A DNA stretch of 64,000 nucleotides from an uncultured bacterium. Its GTDB lineage: Bacteria; Planctomycetota; UBA8742; UBA2392. The DNA lies in the NCBI GenBank assembly GCA_938014885.1, contig CALLQI010000005.1, forward strand, positions 62,001 to 126,000, given 5' to 3'. The position numbers and the translations under genes were made by a program. Positions 51,660 to 62,128 of the stretch are shown here, in pieces (within the stretch, counting starts at the first letter, position 1; each line of letters opens with the position of its first letter). The notes under the pieces are model-generated. The model did not search any database. It was not told where the DNA came from and was given only the letters and a program-made list of their open reading frames with translations.

Positions 51660-52610
51660 ATGAAAGTCGCGTTCGCTGCGCTGGCTGTGCTGGCGCTGTT
51701 TGTGGCAGGCTGCGAGAACGAGAAGCCGTCAAGTGGGCCCGGCGCTGACGGCAGTCATGAGGTCAAAACCGTCAAGTTTGATGCGCTGGTAGATGACACC
51801 CGCGGCCGCGACGTGCACGTCACCGTTTACTACCCCTGCGACGAGCCCGGCCCCTACCCCGTGATCGTGCTGTCGCACGGGCTTGGCGGCGACCGCTCAC
51901 ACTACACCTACCTGAACAGGCACTTGGCCACGCATGGCTATGTCGTGATCGTGCCGGAGCACACCGGCAGCAGTTCGCGCCTGAACGGCGTTGAGCTGGT
52001 TGAAGCTTTGTACAGCGAAGCCGAAGCCCGCGACCGCGCCACGGACATCAGTTTCGTGCTGGACCAGGCCACCGAATGGAACGCGGCGCACGACACGCTT
52101 GCCGGCCGCCTGGACCTGGACAAGGTTGGCGTTACCGGGCACTCGTACGGTGGCGCAACCGCGCACTTCATGGGCGGGGCGCGGGTTGACATGGACGACC
52201 ACTACGAAACCCTGCGCGACAACCGCGTGAAGGCCGTCGTGCCCATGGCCGCCGGCGACGTGGGCGGGGCGAGCCCTTGGTTTGACGGCAACAGCTTTGG
52301 TGATTACCGGGTGCCCTGCCTGCAGATCACCGGCACGGACGATGGCTGGCTTAGCAAGAAAGAAAGCTTCGACGACATGCCCATGGGCGACAAGTACTTT
52401 GTGGCGCTGCGCAACGTCGGCCACCTGGACTTCACCAATGCCGACACTGACTGGAGCAAGAAGGCCCGCGCCAACATCATCATCTGCGCGCTAACCACTG
52501 CCTTCTTCGATCACTACCTCAAGGGAAAGTCAGACAAGTACCTGCGCGAATCGCGCATGGATGACCTGTGCGACTGGCAAGTCCCCGACGTGATCTGGCA
52601 TCAGAAGTAG
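51660..52610 (+). CDS. Lipoprotein alpha/beta hydrolase (PAF acetylhydrolase/dienelactone hydrolase-like)
   Basis: 316 aa. Lipobox LFVAGC (Cys near 18), then VTVYYPCDEPGPYPVIVLSH with oxyanion element SHGLGGDRSHYTYL, nucleophile GHSYGGAT near 168, acid in TGTDDGWLSKK and histidine in RNVGHLDFTNAD. It resembles the platelet-activating-factor acetylhydrolase-like hydrolases of bacteria. Periplasmic, membrane-anchored. GGGGGAAG precedes ATG 51660. Ends 68 nt before the convergent alpha-oxoamine synthase. Confidence 0.85.
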   Translation: MKVAFAALAVLALFVAGCENEKPSSGPGADGSHEVKTVKFDALVDDTRGRDVHVTVYYPCDEPGPYPVIVLSHGLGGDRSHYTYLNRHLATHGYVVIVPEHTGSSSRLNGVELVEALYSEAEARDRATDISFVLDQATEWNAAHDTLAGRLDLDKVGVTGHSYGGATAHFMGGARVDMDDHYETLRDNRVKAVVPMAAGDVGGASPWFDGNSFGDYRVPCLQITGTDDGWLSKKESFDDMPMGDKYFVALRNVGHLDFTNADTDWSKKARANIIICALTTAFFDHYLKGKSDKYLRESRMDDLCDWQVPDVIWHQK

Positions 52611-52632
52611 CGCACATCAGGCCCGAAACGCT

Positions 52633-52661
52633 CACGGCATCACCGCGATGGTGATGCCGTG
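52633..52661. terminator. Hairpin between convergent genes
   Basis: Perfect 12-bp stem CACGGCATCACC (52633-52644) / GGTGATGCCGTG (52650-52661), loop GCGAT, flanked by CCCGAA/TTCGGG that can extend the stem. No T tract, so function as terminator is probable but not certain. Confidence 0.6.
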
Positions 52662-52678
52662 TGCGTTCGAGTTCGGGT

Positions 52679-53863
52679 CTATCGCAGCAGGCCGTACTTC
52701 TTGCCCAGCTTTTCGAAGGCTTCGATCACGCGGGCGAGGTCGCTTTCCGTGTGGATCGCCATAAAGCTGGCGCGCACGCCGCTTTGGCCCTGCGGTACGC
52801 CCGGCGTGATGACCGGGTTCGTGTACACGCCAAGCTCAAGCAGTTCCTTCCAGAACGTGAACGCTTCCAGGTCTTCGCCGACCTTGACGTAGATGATCGG
52901 CGTGGCCTCATCATCCACCGGGTAGCCGATGCGCTTGAATTCGCCGCGGACAGCCTTGATCACTTTGCGCAGGTTCGCCAGATGTTCAGGCTCGGCGCGG
53001 ATCATGTCCAGGCTTTGGCTGACTGCCGCGACACTGGCCGGGGTCATGCTGGCAGCAAAAATCAGCTGGCGGGCGTGGTGCTTCACGTAGCTGATCACGC
53101 GTTCCTCACCGGCAATGAAGCCGCCGAGACCCGCGAAAGACTTGCTGAAGGTGCCCATCACCACGTCGACGTCTTTCTCGACGCCGAAATGCTCGGCTGT
53201 GCCTCGACCGTGCGGGCCGACCACACCCACACCGTGGGCGTCGTCGACGAAGATGCGCATGCCGTACTTCTTCTTGAGCTCAACCATGCGGGGCAGCTTG
53301 GCCAGCGTACCCTTCATGCTGAACACGCCGTCGGTGACAAGCAGCTTGCCGCTTTCGGGGTTGCTGGCCTCAAGGACGCGCTCAAGGTCGTCCATGTCGT
53401 CGTGCTTGTACTTCTTGGTTTCGGCAAAGCTGAGCTGCGTGGCATCCATGATGCACGAGTGGTTCTCGCGGTCGCTCAGGATGATGTCCCGTCGCCCGGC
53501 GAGCACGCTGATCGCGCCCATGTTGGTGGTGTAGCCCGTGGTGAAGCAAAGGGCCTTTTCCTTGCCCATGAAGTCGGCAAGCTTGGCCTCAAGCTCAACG
53601 TGGATGACGTAGGTACCGTTGGCGTAACGGCTTCCGCTGCAGCTGGTGCCGAACGCCTCGGTCGCCTTGATGGCGGCTTCAACGACTTTGGGGTGACGGG
53701 TCAAACCTAGATAGTTGTTGCTGCCGGCCATGACCACTTCGCGCCCGTCAATGATGACGCGCGAGCCGTGGTTGCCCTCAATGGTCTTGAAAAACGGGTA
53801 CAGCCCGGCGGCCTGGACCTCAAGGTCGCGCTTGAACTCAAAACACTTGGCGAAAACGTCCAC
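52679..53863 (-). CDS. Alpha-oxoamine synthase family enzyme (serine palmitoyltransferase/KBL/AONS-like)
   Basis: 394 aa. NNYLGLTRHPKVVEAA, GSRYANGTYVIHVELEAKLA, FTTGYTTNMGAISVL, DRENHSCIMDA, VDDAHGVGVVGPHGRGTAEH and the PLP lysine in GTFSKSFAGLGG form the complete AONS set. The N-terminal FFKTIEGNHGSRVIIDGREV and the wording GSRYANGT favour the serine palmitoyltransferase/2-amino-3-ketobutyrate ligase branch over BioF. No biotin genes nearby. GTG start at 53863. It could begin sphingolipid synthesis, but no partner gene supports that here. Confidence 0.85.
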   Translation of the reverse strand: MDVFAKCFEFKRDLEVQAAGLYPFFKTIEGNHGSRVIIDGREVVMAGSNNYLGLTRHPKVVEAAIKATEAFGTSCSGSRYANGTYVIHVELEAKLADFMGKEKALCFTTGYTTNMGAISVLAGRRDIILSDRENHSCIMDATQLSFAETKKYKHDDMDDLERVLEASNPESGKLLVTDGVFSMKGTLAKLPRMVELKKKYGMRIFVDDAHGVGVVGPHGRGTAEHFGVEKDVDVVMGTFSKSFAGLGGFIAGEERVISYVKHHARQLIFAASMTPASVAAVSQSLDMIRAEPEHLANLRKVIKAVRGEFKRIGYPVDDEATPIIYVKVGEDLEAFTFWKELLELGVYTNPVITPGVPQGQSGVRASFMAIHTESDLARVIEAFEKLGKKYGLLR

Positions 53864-54015
53864 TGGTTTCTCTACTGGGTCTCTACTTGTTCCCTACCGC
53901 ATTCAGGCCCGCAACAGTGCCGTAAGTCCAAGCCCTGTAACGACGAATCAGCCCGACACTCACGACGGGGCCGGGACAGACTAGCCCCGGAACCGCATTA
54001 GTCAAGAAACGCGCC

Positions 54016-55179
<1,164 letters not shown>

Positions 55180-55287
55180 GTTCGAAGCCTTGTTGCTGAA
55201 AGGGTCTGTTCCGGCATGGGCGGCGGCATTGTGCGGACGACGCACACCTTCCGCAAGCACTTAGGGAGCCCAAAATCAGGCCGCCCA

Positions 55288-58200
55288 TCAAACCATGCGC
55301 ACGATTTTGCGGGTCAGCCATTCGCCGGCCAGCAGCAGCACCAGCAGCAGCAACAGCAGGCTGCGAAGCGTATAGCGGTCGTCCTTGCGGTCCCACAGCA
55401 GCGAGGTGAAACCCGGCAACTCGTTGGTGCGTTCACGCACCTCCAGCGACGCTTTGCCCATGTCGGTCATCAGGTAGGCGCGCCTGCCTTCCTGGTAATC
55501 CATGGGCTCTGCGCTGGCGGGCAGCTCAGTGGCACGGGCAACGTTTGCCGGCAGATCCATGCTGAGATCGCGCAGTTCGGCCGCCGGGGCCTTCACGATG
55601 TAGCGGTGCGGGCGCTTCATGCTTTCGTCGTAGCTGCGCACCCACACGTCATAGGTGCCGGCGTCGTTGGCGGGCACGGTGCCTTCCCAAAGGCCCGGGT
55701 TCCAGCTTACTTCGCTTAGCACCAGGCGTTTCTCGGTCAGGCGGCCGCCGCTGCGCCCCTGGATATCGACCAGCATCAGGCGCGTCTTGTCGTCAGGGTC
55801 GCTTGAGCGTGGCAGTTCGTTCAGTTCCTTTTGCTGATTCTGGCGGATCACGTCGTAAATCTCGAGGTTGTTGCCCAGCAGCTCAACGTAGACCTTCACG
55901 TCTTCGCCCACCTGGTACTCGGCCTTGTCGGTGTATACGTCGACGCGTTCCTGCTTGGCGGCAAGGCGGCGGCTGGCGACGAATCGAAGTGCGTTTTGCC
56001 AGTAGCGGTAGAAGTAGGTGTCCCCCACGGTCTCGCGCATCAGCCAGGTATCGTCCGTGCCGCAGTAGTACACCATGCCGGTACCGTGAGGCATGGCCGC
56101 TGTCAGTACTTCGCCCTCACCAGTCTGGCGGCCCTCACGGGCAACATGCGACAGCGCAACGGCGGGCGCGGGGCGGATGCCACCGGTGGGCTGGTACCAG
56201 TAAAAACCATTCAGCTGGCCGCGGACAAAGTTGCCGTCCTGCACGCTGCCCCACAGCTCATCGTTGCGCGAAAGCTTGCCGCTGAGGCGGTGCACTTCGT
56301 GCGCGCGGCCGGCGGGGCTTAGCCGGTAATACTTCATCATCTGGACGTTGACGGTCTTGTCGTAGTCGCTGGGGAACTCGAGCTCGACGGGGAACAGAAC
56401 CTTGGCCTGTTCGATCGAGCCGTACTTGGACGGGTTGTAGCTCTGGCCTGCCAGCAGCATCAGCCCGCCGCGCTGGCGTGAGACCCACTCTTCAATCCAC
56501 TTCCAGTGCTCAAGCCGGAAAGACGGCGAGTCCGGGTCAATGTCGCCCAGGATGATCACGTCGTAGTTCTGCGCAAAGAACTCGTCCTTGTCGCGGATCA
56601 CGCGCCCGACATTGGCGTCATAGAACGTCGCGCGCAGCGGCTTGACCTTCTTCTTGACTTCTTCGTCGTAGATCGATGTCGGCTGGGTCCAGCCTTCCTG
56701 TGCGTCGATCAGGAAGCCCTGGTACTCAAGCTTCTTGTCGCGCTTCAGGGCCTCATTGAGGGCGCGCCACTGCCAGCGCGGCGACTGCTCGATGTACAGC
56801 ACCTTGATCTTGCGGTCGATGACCTCAACGTAGTGTTCTTTGTAGTTGTTGCGGTAGGTGTCCTCATCGACCAGCCGGTCTTCGTTCAGCTTGACGAAGT
56901 ACACATGGCGGCCGGCGGTCTTGGGCTTGAATCGGATGCGGGCCTCGGTGATTTCTTCGGTGCCCAGGAAAATGTGGCGCGACTCTTCCGTCTGTGCCGG
57001 CCCGCCGTTCAGTTCGTCATAGGGGATCGCGCTGGTGCTGGCGAACGAATCTTCACACAGGATGATCTTCACCTTCTGGCCCAGCTTCCCCTTGGCCGGG
57101 TCGGCCCGGTAGGCTTTGTCGGCGCGGATCTTCAGCTTCAGTTCAAGGAAGTCGTCCTTCAGGATTTCGCGGTCGCCGCTGATCGACAGCAGCTCCAGCA
57201 CTTTCACCGGTTTGGGATTACCGATGCTGACGGTCACCACTTCTACGCTGCGGCCGGCTTTGCGTCCCGCGGCCGCCACGTCCGTTTCGCGGCGTGCGGC
57301 CGTTTCCAGCATGTCGCTGCTTGAGGCCCCCGTGTCGCGGCCGTCGGAAATGACGATCACGCACGAAAGGTCATCGTCGTCGCTGTAGTAGCGGCGCACT
57401 TCCTCCATGGCCTTGTCGAGTTCGGTCAGGCGACCCATGGGTGCCCGGAAATCGAGCTGGCTGGGTGAAACTTCCAGGATCGCCTCTTCGGTGATCTGCT
57501 CGCGGCCGAAGCGGGTCGAGAACACGAAGTAGCGCAGCACAGGCATCGCCTGGCGCACTTCGCCCCGTGCATCTTCCAAGTCGTACTTCCGGGCCCGTTC
57601 CTGTTGCAGGTCCAGCAGCGACAGCTTGGAATCTGCGGGCACCGCCAGCGTATTGCCCGGCGCCACCAGCTCGCACGCGATGTCCCAGCGGCGCGGGCCT
57701 TCGGCGTGGCAGGTGTGCAGCAGGTTCTCAAGCAGGACGCGCTTGGCATCCAGATAGTGACGCAGGACCTGGTCACGTTCCGCGGCCGTCAGTTCACGAT
57801 CGCCGCTCAGGATTGGGCTAAGCCCGTGCTCGCGCGCCGTCTTGATGACATCCAGGCCTGAGGCAGGGCGCAGCAGCTCATCGTACCGGGTCAGCGCGCT
57901 CGTGATACGGCCCTTGAGCGTGGCCAGCTCGCCGCTCAGCAGCCGCAAGCGTCCTTCGTCGGGCTTTTCTTTTGTTTGTTCGTGCGTCAGTTCAGACTGC
58001 TTCAAGTCCGCCTGCGCGGAAAGCAGTTCCACGTCGGCCTGCAAGTTCTGCAGCGGTGCCAGCAGGAACGGCCCGCCATGCACGTCCTGAAGCTTTTTCA
58101 ATAGGCGCGCAGCACGTTGACGCACGACCTCGCGTACAAAGGCCCGCACCATGCGTTCGTCACTTGACACGGTCAGGAAGCCCTGCGGCTGCGGCTTGCC

Positions 58201-58722
58201 CACCTGAATGCCAAGCGCCTCCAGGTCGGATCGCAGCTTGCGGATCTCAGCGCCGTCTTCGTCGTCCAAGGCGCTGAAGATCGTAAACTCGCGGCTGTCA
58301 GCGCCCATCGACATCGAATCGTCGATAAGCACCGCGATCTTGCTGCCCTTGGTCTCGGTTTCGGATGTGGAAAGTGCCGGCCCGGCCGCCAGCAGGTAGA
58401 TCATGCCCAACACCGCCGCACGTGCCAGCCAAAGTACCGTGCGTGTCGTACGCGGGACCTTCTTTTTCTCAGTGTAATACACCAGCGCCGGAAGCCCGAC
58501 GCAAAGTGGCGCCACGACCAGCGCGCTCCAGATCAGCGGGCTGAGGCCGAACAGGCCGGGCTCTGAGGACAGCGGGTTAAAGTTCTCCCACGAGAACTGC
58601 GCACCGGGGGCCAGGCGCGACAGCAATGCCTCGGGACTGATCAGCAGCGTGCCCAACAGCAGCAGGGCTGCCAGCAGCACGATGCCGACGATGATCTGCA
58701 CCAGTATCAGCCCACGGTTCAC
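55288..58722 (-). CDS. Large VWA/glutamine-amidotransferase-like membrane protein of a MoxR cluster
   Basis: 1144 aa, GTG start. Two or three N-terminal membrane helices (LIISPEALL region, LIWSALVVAPLCVGLPALVY), then a VWA domain with a MIDAS-like DDSMS in IAVLIDDSMSMGAD and CVIVISDGRDTGAS. The middle has beta-rich parts and a GATase1-like domain (YDVIILGDIDPDSP, EWVSRQRGGLMLLAG). A last helix LLLLLLVLLLAGEWLTRKI anchors the C-terminus. It lies 29 nt after the 824-aa BatA-like gene. Probably a periplasm-facing complex member with unknown substrate. Confidence 0.82.
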   Translation of the reverse strand: MNRGLILVQIIVGIVLLAALLLLGTLLISPEALLSRLAPGAQFSWENFNPLSSEPGLFGLSPLIWSALVVAPLCVGLPALVYYTEKKKVPRTTRTVLWLARAAVLGMIYLLAAGPALSTSETETKGSKIAVLIDDSMSMGADSREFTIFSALDDEDGAEIRKLRSDLEALGIQVGKPQPQGFLTVSSDERMVRAFVREVVRQRAARLLKKLQDVHGGPFLLAPLQNLQADVELLSAQADLKQSELTHEQTKEKPDEGRLRLLSGELATLKGRITSALTRYDELLRPASGLDVIKTAREHGLSPILSGDRELTAAERDQVLRHYLDAKRVLLENLLHTCHAEGPRRWDIACELVAPGNTLAVPADSKLSLLDLQQERARKYDLEDARGEVRQAMPVLRYFVFSTRFGREQITEEAILEVSPSQLDFRAPMGRLTELDKAMEEVRRYYSDDDDLSCVIVISDGRDTGASSSDMLETAARRETDVAAAGRKAGRSVEVVTVSIGNPKPVKVLELLSISGDREILKDDFLELKLKIRADKAYRADPAKGKLGQKVKIILCEDSFASTSAIPYDELNGGPAQTEESRHIFLGTEEITEARIRFKPKTAGRHVYFVKLNEDRLVDEDTYRNNYKEHYVEVIDRKIKVLYIEQSPRWQWRALNEALKRDKKLEYQGFLIDAQEGWTQPTSIYDEEVKKKVKPLRATFYDANVGRVIRDKDEFFAQNYDVIILGDIDPDSPSFRLEHWKWIEEWVSRQRGGLMLLAGQSYNPSKYGSIEQAKVLFPVELEFPSDYDKTVNVQMMKYYRLSPAGRAHEVHRLSGKLSRNDELWGSVQDGNFVRGQLNGFYWYQPTGGIRPAPAVALSHVAREGRQTGEGEVLTAAMPHGTGMVYYCGTDDTWLMRETVGDTYFYRYWQNALRFVASRRLAAKQERVDVYTDKAEYQVGEDVKVYVELLGNNLEIYDVIRQNQQKELNELPRSSDPDDKTRLMLVDIQGRSGGRLTEKRLVLSEVSWNPGLWEGTVPANDAGTYDVWVRSYDESMKRPHRYIVKAPAAELRDLSMDLPANVARATELPASAEPMDYQEGRRAYLMTDMGKASLEVRERTNELPGFTSLLWDRKDDRYTLRSLLLLLLVLLLAGEWLTRKIVRMV

Positions 58723-58751
58723 TTGCGCCTTCTCCGTCCTTGGCCTGCCGC

Positions 58752-61226
58752 CTATTGCTCGGGCTTGCTGATTACACCCGACCAGATGATCTCAAGTGTA
58801 AAGAAAACCGCCGCTGCCAGCGCCAGCCACATCCACAGCTGGTCGTCCTTCGGGTCAATGAAATCGGCCTGCCCGTCTTCGCCGCGCGTGCTGGCACGTG
58901 CGAACGCAAAGGGAACGTCGGGCAAAGCCTCTCGCAGTGCGGCTTCCGTGCCGCCTTCAGCCAGCGCCAGCTTGGTGACGTCCGATTCTCGGGTGTCCAT
59001 GTTGACGGCAAATCGCTCAGACCATTTCAGGCGCAGCGCACCTTTGTCGTCGCGCTCCATGGCACTGAGTGTGTACACGCCCGGCTGGGTCGTACCGCCG
59101 AACTCAATCATGTTCACCGGCACGGAAGCGCCCGTGGACGGCCCCGTCAGTTCGGTCGGCTGCAATTCGGCACTGACCTTTGAGGGATCGCGGATCGTGA
59201 ACACCGGTGCCACTTCATTGCCGCGCAGCACGCGACGATAGGGCTCACCCACGCGCAGGTTGCTGTAGCGCGCTTCATTGCTGGTCAGGTAGGCCGCCAT
59301 TTCGAGATACAGGAACAACGGCAGGCCGTTGCTGCGCCACAGCATGTTCCAGCGTTCGCCCGCTGTGGTGCCGACGTACACGACCTTGCCGCGATCAAAC
59401 GAACGTTCCAGCACCAGCGGCTGTGGTCCGCCCGGCAGATTCAGGTTCAGCAGTACGTTTGTCGGGCGCAGCGGATCAACTTCCACGCCCTCCGGCAGCT
59501 TCAGGGTGCGCCAGTTCCGGATGACCTTGGGGTCGGTGATGATCGACAGGTTTTCTTCGGAGTCCGCGAACAACGAGATCACCGGGTGGGTGCGATCCTG
59601 CACCGCCAGCGAGTAATGCTCCGCCCCCCGGTCATCAAGACCGCCGGGTGCGCCCAGTCGCGCGGGCAACAGTCCCTTGCCGTCCTTGTAGAGCTGCGCG
59701 TTGTAGCTTTGCGCGTCCACCTGGTCGCCGTCGAACACCAGCAGGCTGTAACCGGCCCGAACGAAGGCCTCAAGGTTCTCGACCACGCCCGCGGGCAGCG
59801 ACTTCACGTTGGCCAGGATCACCAGCCGGTACTCAAGGAAAGTCATCTTGGTATCGAGTTGCTTCGGCTCAAGCGTCGTGATGCGATTGGGCGTGATGTT
59901 GACGACTTCGCCGTCGCCGCGGTCGCCTTCACCACGGTTGCTGCTGATGCCGAGCGCGGTCTCGAGGTAGAACGTCTCATCCAGATCCGGGTCAGGGTGT
60001 GCCACGCCGTTCACCACCAGGATCGGCACGTTGGGCACCACGTGCAGCACCAGGTTGCGCGCGTTGTCGGAACGCAGCGGGTCGGCATCGTCGGTATAAA
60101 TTTCAATGTTGCGCGAGGCACCGGTGGCGGCCTCGTCCTCTTTCAGCGCAAGTTCACGGGCCGGCACTTTCACCTGGATGCTGGTGGCGCTTTCGCCGGG
60201 GGCAAGTTGCACCGTCGTACCGACCGGGCGTTCCTGCCCGCCGTTGATGCGATAGCGCAGGCGAACCGGGCGACGCTGCCCTTCACCGGCGTCGCCAAAA
60301 CGCGCGACATCGACCAGCAGCGTGGCCTCCATACCGTTGCCGATCACGCGTTCTTCGACACGGATGTTGGTGATCGCGAAGTTTTCAGGCTTCTCCAGCC
60401 CGCTGTCAAAGAACAGGGCCTGCGTGCCCGACTTCTCAAGCCGGGGCTGGATGCGCTGCACCGACTGCACGAATTCGGCGTTCACCGGGCCGTCCTTGCG
60501 CACTTCACCCCAGCCCGCCAGGTGATAGTCCGAAATCACAAGCAGGCCCAGCGCGTCGCTTTGCGGGGTCGCGTCGGCAAGCCGCGCGGCCTCACGCATC
60601 GCGGCCAGGATGTTGGTGTCCACGGCCGAAAGTTCCGTGTTGCTGATCAGACGCCGCGCATCCGACACGGACAAGAAGCTGGCCTTGTCCAGTCGCGAGC
60701 GGCGGCTTTGGGCCTCATCCTGTGCCGTGACAACGCCGCCGCCCGCACGAGGCGGCACGTGCACGTCACTCAAGCGAATCACACTGACGCGGTCGCGGGC
60801 CTGGTCGAGCGCGTCCACGACCGAGAGCGCATACACCTTGGCGCGGCTGAGTGACGTTTCATCCTGCGACTCGTAGGCCATGGAGGCGCTGTCGTCGAGG
60901 ATCATCAGCAGGTGCATCGGCGCATCGTTGTTCAAGATCGCGCCGCCGCTGAAATCTCCGCCGATGGCATCGCGCATCTTCTGGCATCCCATCGGGAAAA
61001 GCGCGGCCGCGAGCAAGATCACCGCGCACACGCGCAGCAGCAGCATGATCAGGTTTTCCATCTGCATGCGCCGGCGCGTGCGCTTGTAGGCGTTGAGCAA
61101 AAACTCCATGGCCGCCCATTCAACCCGGCGATAACGCGTCAGGTTGATCAGGTGGATGATGATGGGCACGGAGGCCGCAGCAAGCGGCACCCCAAGGCCC
61201 AGCGTCCATAGCAGCCAGGTCGGCAT
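58752..61226 (-). CDS. BatA/VWA-domain membrane protein
   Basis: 824 aa. N-terminal BatA-type segment (LGLGVPLAAASVPIIIHLI, TRYRRVEWAAMEFL, then LIMLLLRVCAVILLAAALF), a VWA domain with DDSAS in HLLMILDDSASMAYES, a GATase1-like segment (YRLVILANVKSLPAG, YSLLVFDGDQVDAQSY) and a C-terminal helix WMWLALAAAVFFTLEIIWSG. Same overall plan as its downstream neighbour of 1144 aa. ATG overlaps the DUF58 gene stop (TAATG). Confidence 0.88.
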   Translation of the reverse strand: MPTWLLWTLGLGVPLAAASVPIIIHLINLTRYRRVEWAAMEFLLNAYKRTRRRMQMENLIMLLLRVCAVILLAAALFPMGCQKMRDAIGGDFSGGAILNNDAPMHLLMILDDSASMAYESQDETSLSRAKVYALSVVDALDQARDRVSVIRLSDVHVPPRAGGGVVTAQDEAQSRRSRLDKASFLSVSDARRLISNTELSAVDTNILAAMREAARLADATPQSDALGLLVISDYHLAGWGEVRKDGPVNAEFVQSVQRIQPRLEKSGTQALFFDSGLEKPENFAITNIRVEERVIGNGMEATLLVDVARFGDAGEGQRRPVRLRYRINGGQERPVGTTVQLAPGESATSIQVKVPARELALKEDEAATGASRNIEIYTDDADPLRSDNARNLVLHVVPNVPILVVNGVAHPDPDLDETFYLETALGISSNRGEGDRGDGEVVNITPNRITTLEPKQLDTKMTFLEYRLVILANVKSLPAGVVENLEAFVRAGYSLLVFDGDQVDAQSYNAQLYKDGKGLLPARLGAPGGLDDRGAEHYSLAVQDRTHPVISLFADSEENLSIITDPKVIRNWRTLKLPEGVEVDPLRPTNVLLNLNLPGGPQPLVLERSFDRGKVVYVGTTAGERWNMLWRSNGLPLFLYLEMAAYLTSNEARYSNLRVGEPYRRVLRGNEVAPVFTIRDPSKVSAELQPTELTGPSTGASVPVNMIEFGGTTQPGVYTLSAMERDDKGALRLKWSERFAVNMDTRESDVTKLALAEGGTEAALREALPDVPFAFARASTRGEDGQADFIDPKDDQLWMWLALAAAVFFTLEIIWSGVISKPEQ

Positions 61227-62128
61227 TATCCGCGTCGTCCCATACGTTTGGCCAGGTAGGCTTGCAGGCTGACTTCCAGCGGCATGCCGGTGTCGATGGC
61301 CACAAAGTCACTGCGCGCGCGCAGGCAAGCGCGACGCACTTCGTTGTTGAAGCGGTCTACTTCTTCCAGATAGGCCTTGCGCAGGCTGCGCGGATCAACC
61401 AGCAACTCAGGGTAATCTTCAAGCCCGATGAACTGGGTCAGGCGGTCGAATTTGAACTCGCGTTCCTGAGGGTCCATCAGGTTGAAGACGATCACGTCGT
61501 CCTTGCGCGCGGCCAGGTGTTCAAGCCCCTTCTTCAGGTGGCTGATGTTGTCGAACAGGTCGCTGATGATCATGATCATCGCGCGGCGGCCCGAGCGTTG
61601 GGCCACGTCCACCAGCACTTCGCCGATGTTGGTTTTCTTTTGCGCCGGGCGTTCGTGCATCGTGGCCAGCATGCGCAGCAGCGTGACGTGGCTGGTAGCG
61701 GGCTGGATGTAGTCGTAAAGCTTCTCGTCAAACAGCGCCAAACCGGCGGCGTCGCTTTGCTTCTGGATCAGGTAGGCCAGGCTGGCGGCCATGTAGCGCC
61801 CGTAATCGAGCTTGGATTTGTTCTCGCCGCTGCTGTAGCGCATGCTTTCGCTGGTATCGAGCACGATCACGGCGCGGAAGTTGGTCTCTTCCTCATACTC
61901 TTTGATGTAGTACTTGTCGGACTTGGCGTAGGCCTTCCAGTCAAGAAAGCGCAGGTCGTCGCCCTGCACGTATTCGCGGTGCTGCGCGAATTCAACGCTG
62001 AAGCCCTTGTACGGCGACTTGTGCAGGCCTGCGAGGAAGCCTTCGACCACGTTGCGCGCGGTCACCTCAAGATGCCGAATGTGATTCAGCACCTGCGGGT
62101 CAAGGTATTGCTGGTAGGTTTCCGCCAT
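61226..62128 (-). CDS. DUF58 domain protein
   Basis: 300 aa. GFSVEFAQHREYVQGDDLRFLDWKAYAK (in short motifs: HREYVQGDDLR, LDWKAYA) is the DUF58 signature, followed by a VWA-like fold with DTSES in VIVLDTSESMRYS and IIISDLFDN. Cytosolic or membrane-associated partner of MoxR AAA+ ATPases. Starts directly after the stop of the 379-aa gene. Confidence 0.92.
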   Translation of the reverse strand: MAETYQQYLDPQVLNHIRHLEVTARNVVEGFLAGLHKSPYKGFSVEFAQHREYVQGDDLRFLDWKAYAKSDKYYIKEYEEETNFRAVIVLDTSESMRYSSGENKSKLDYGRYMAASLAYLIQKQSDAAGLALFDEKLYDYIQPATSHVTLLRMLATMHERPAQKKTNIGEVLVDVAQRSGRRAMIMIISDLFDNISHLKKGLEHLAARKDDVIVFNLMDPQEREFKFDRLTQFIGLEDYPELLVDPRSLRKAYLEEVDRFNNEVRRACLRARSDFVAIDTGMPLEVSLQAYLAKRMGRRG

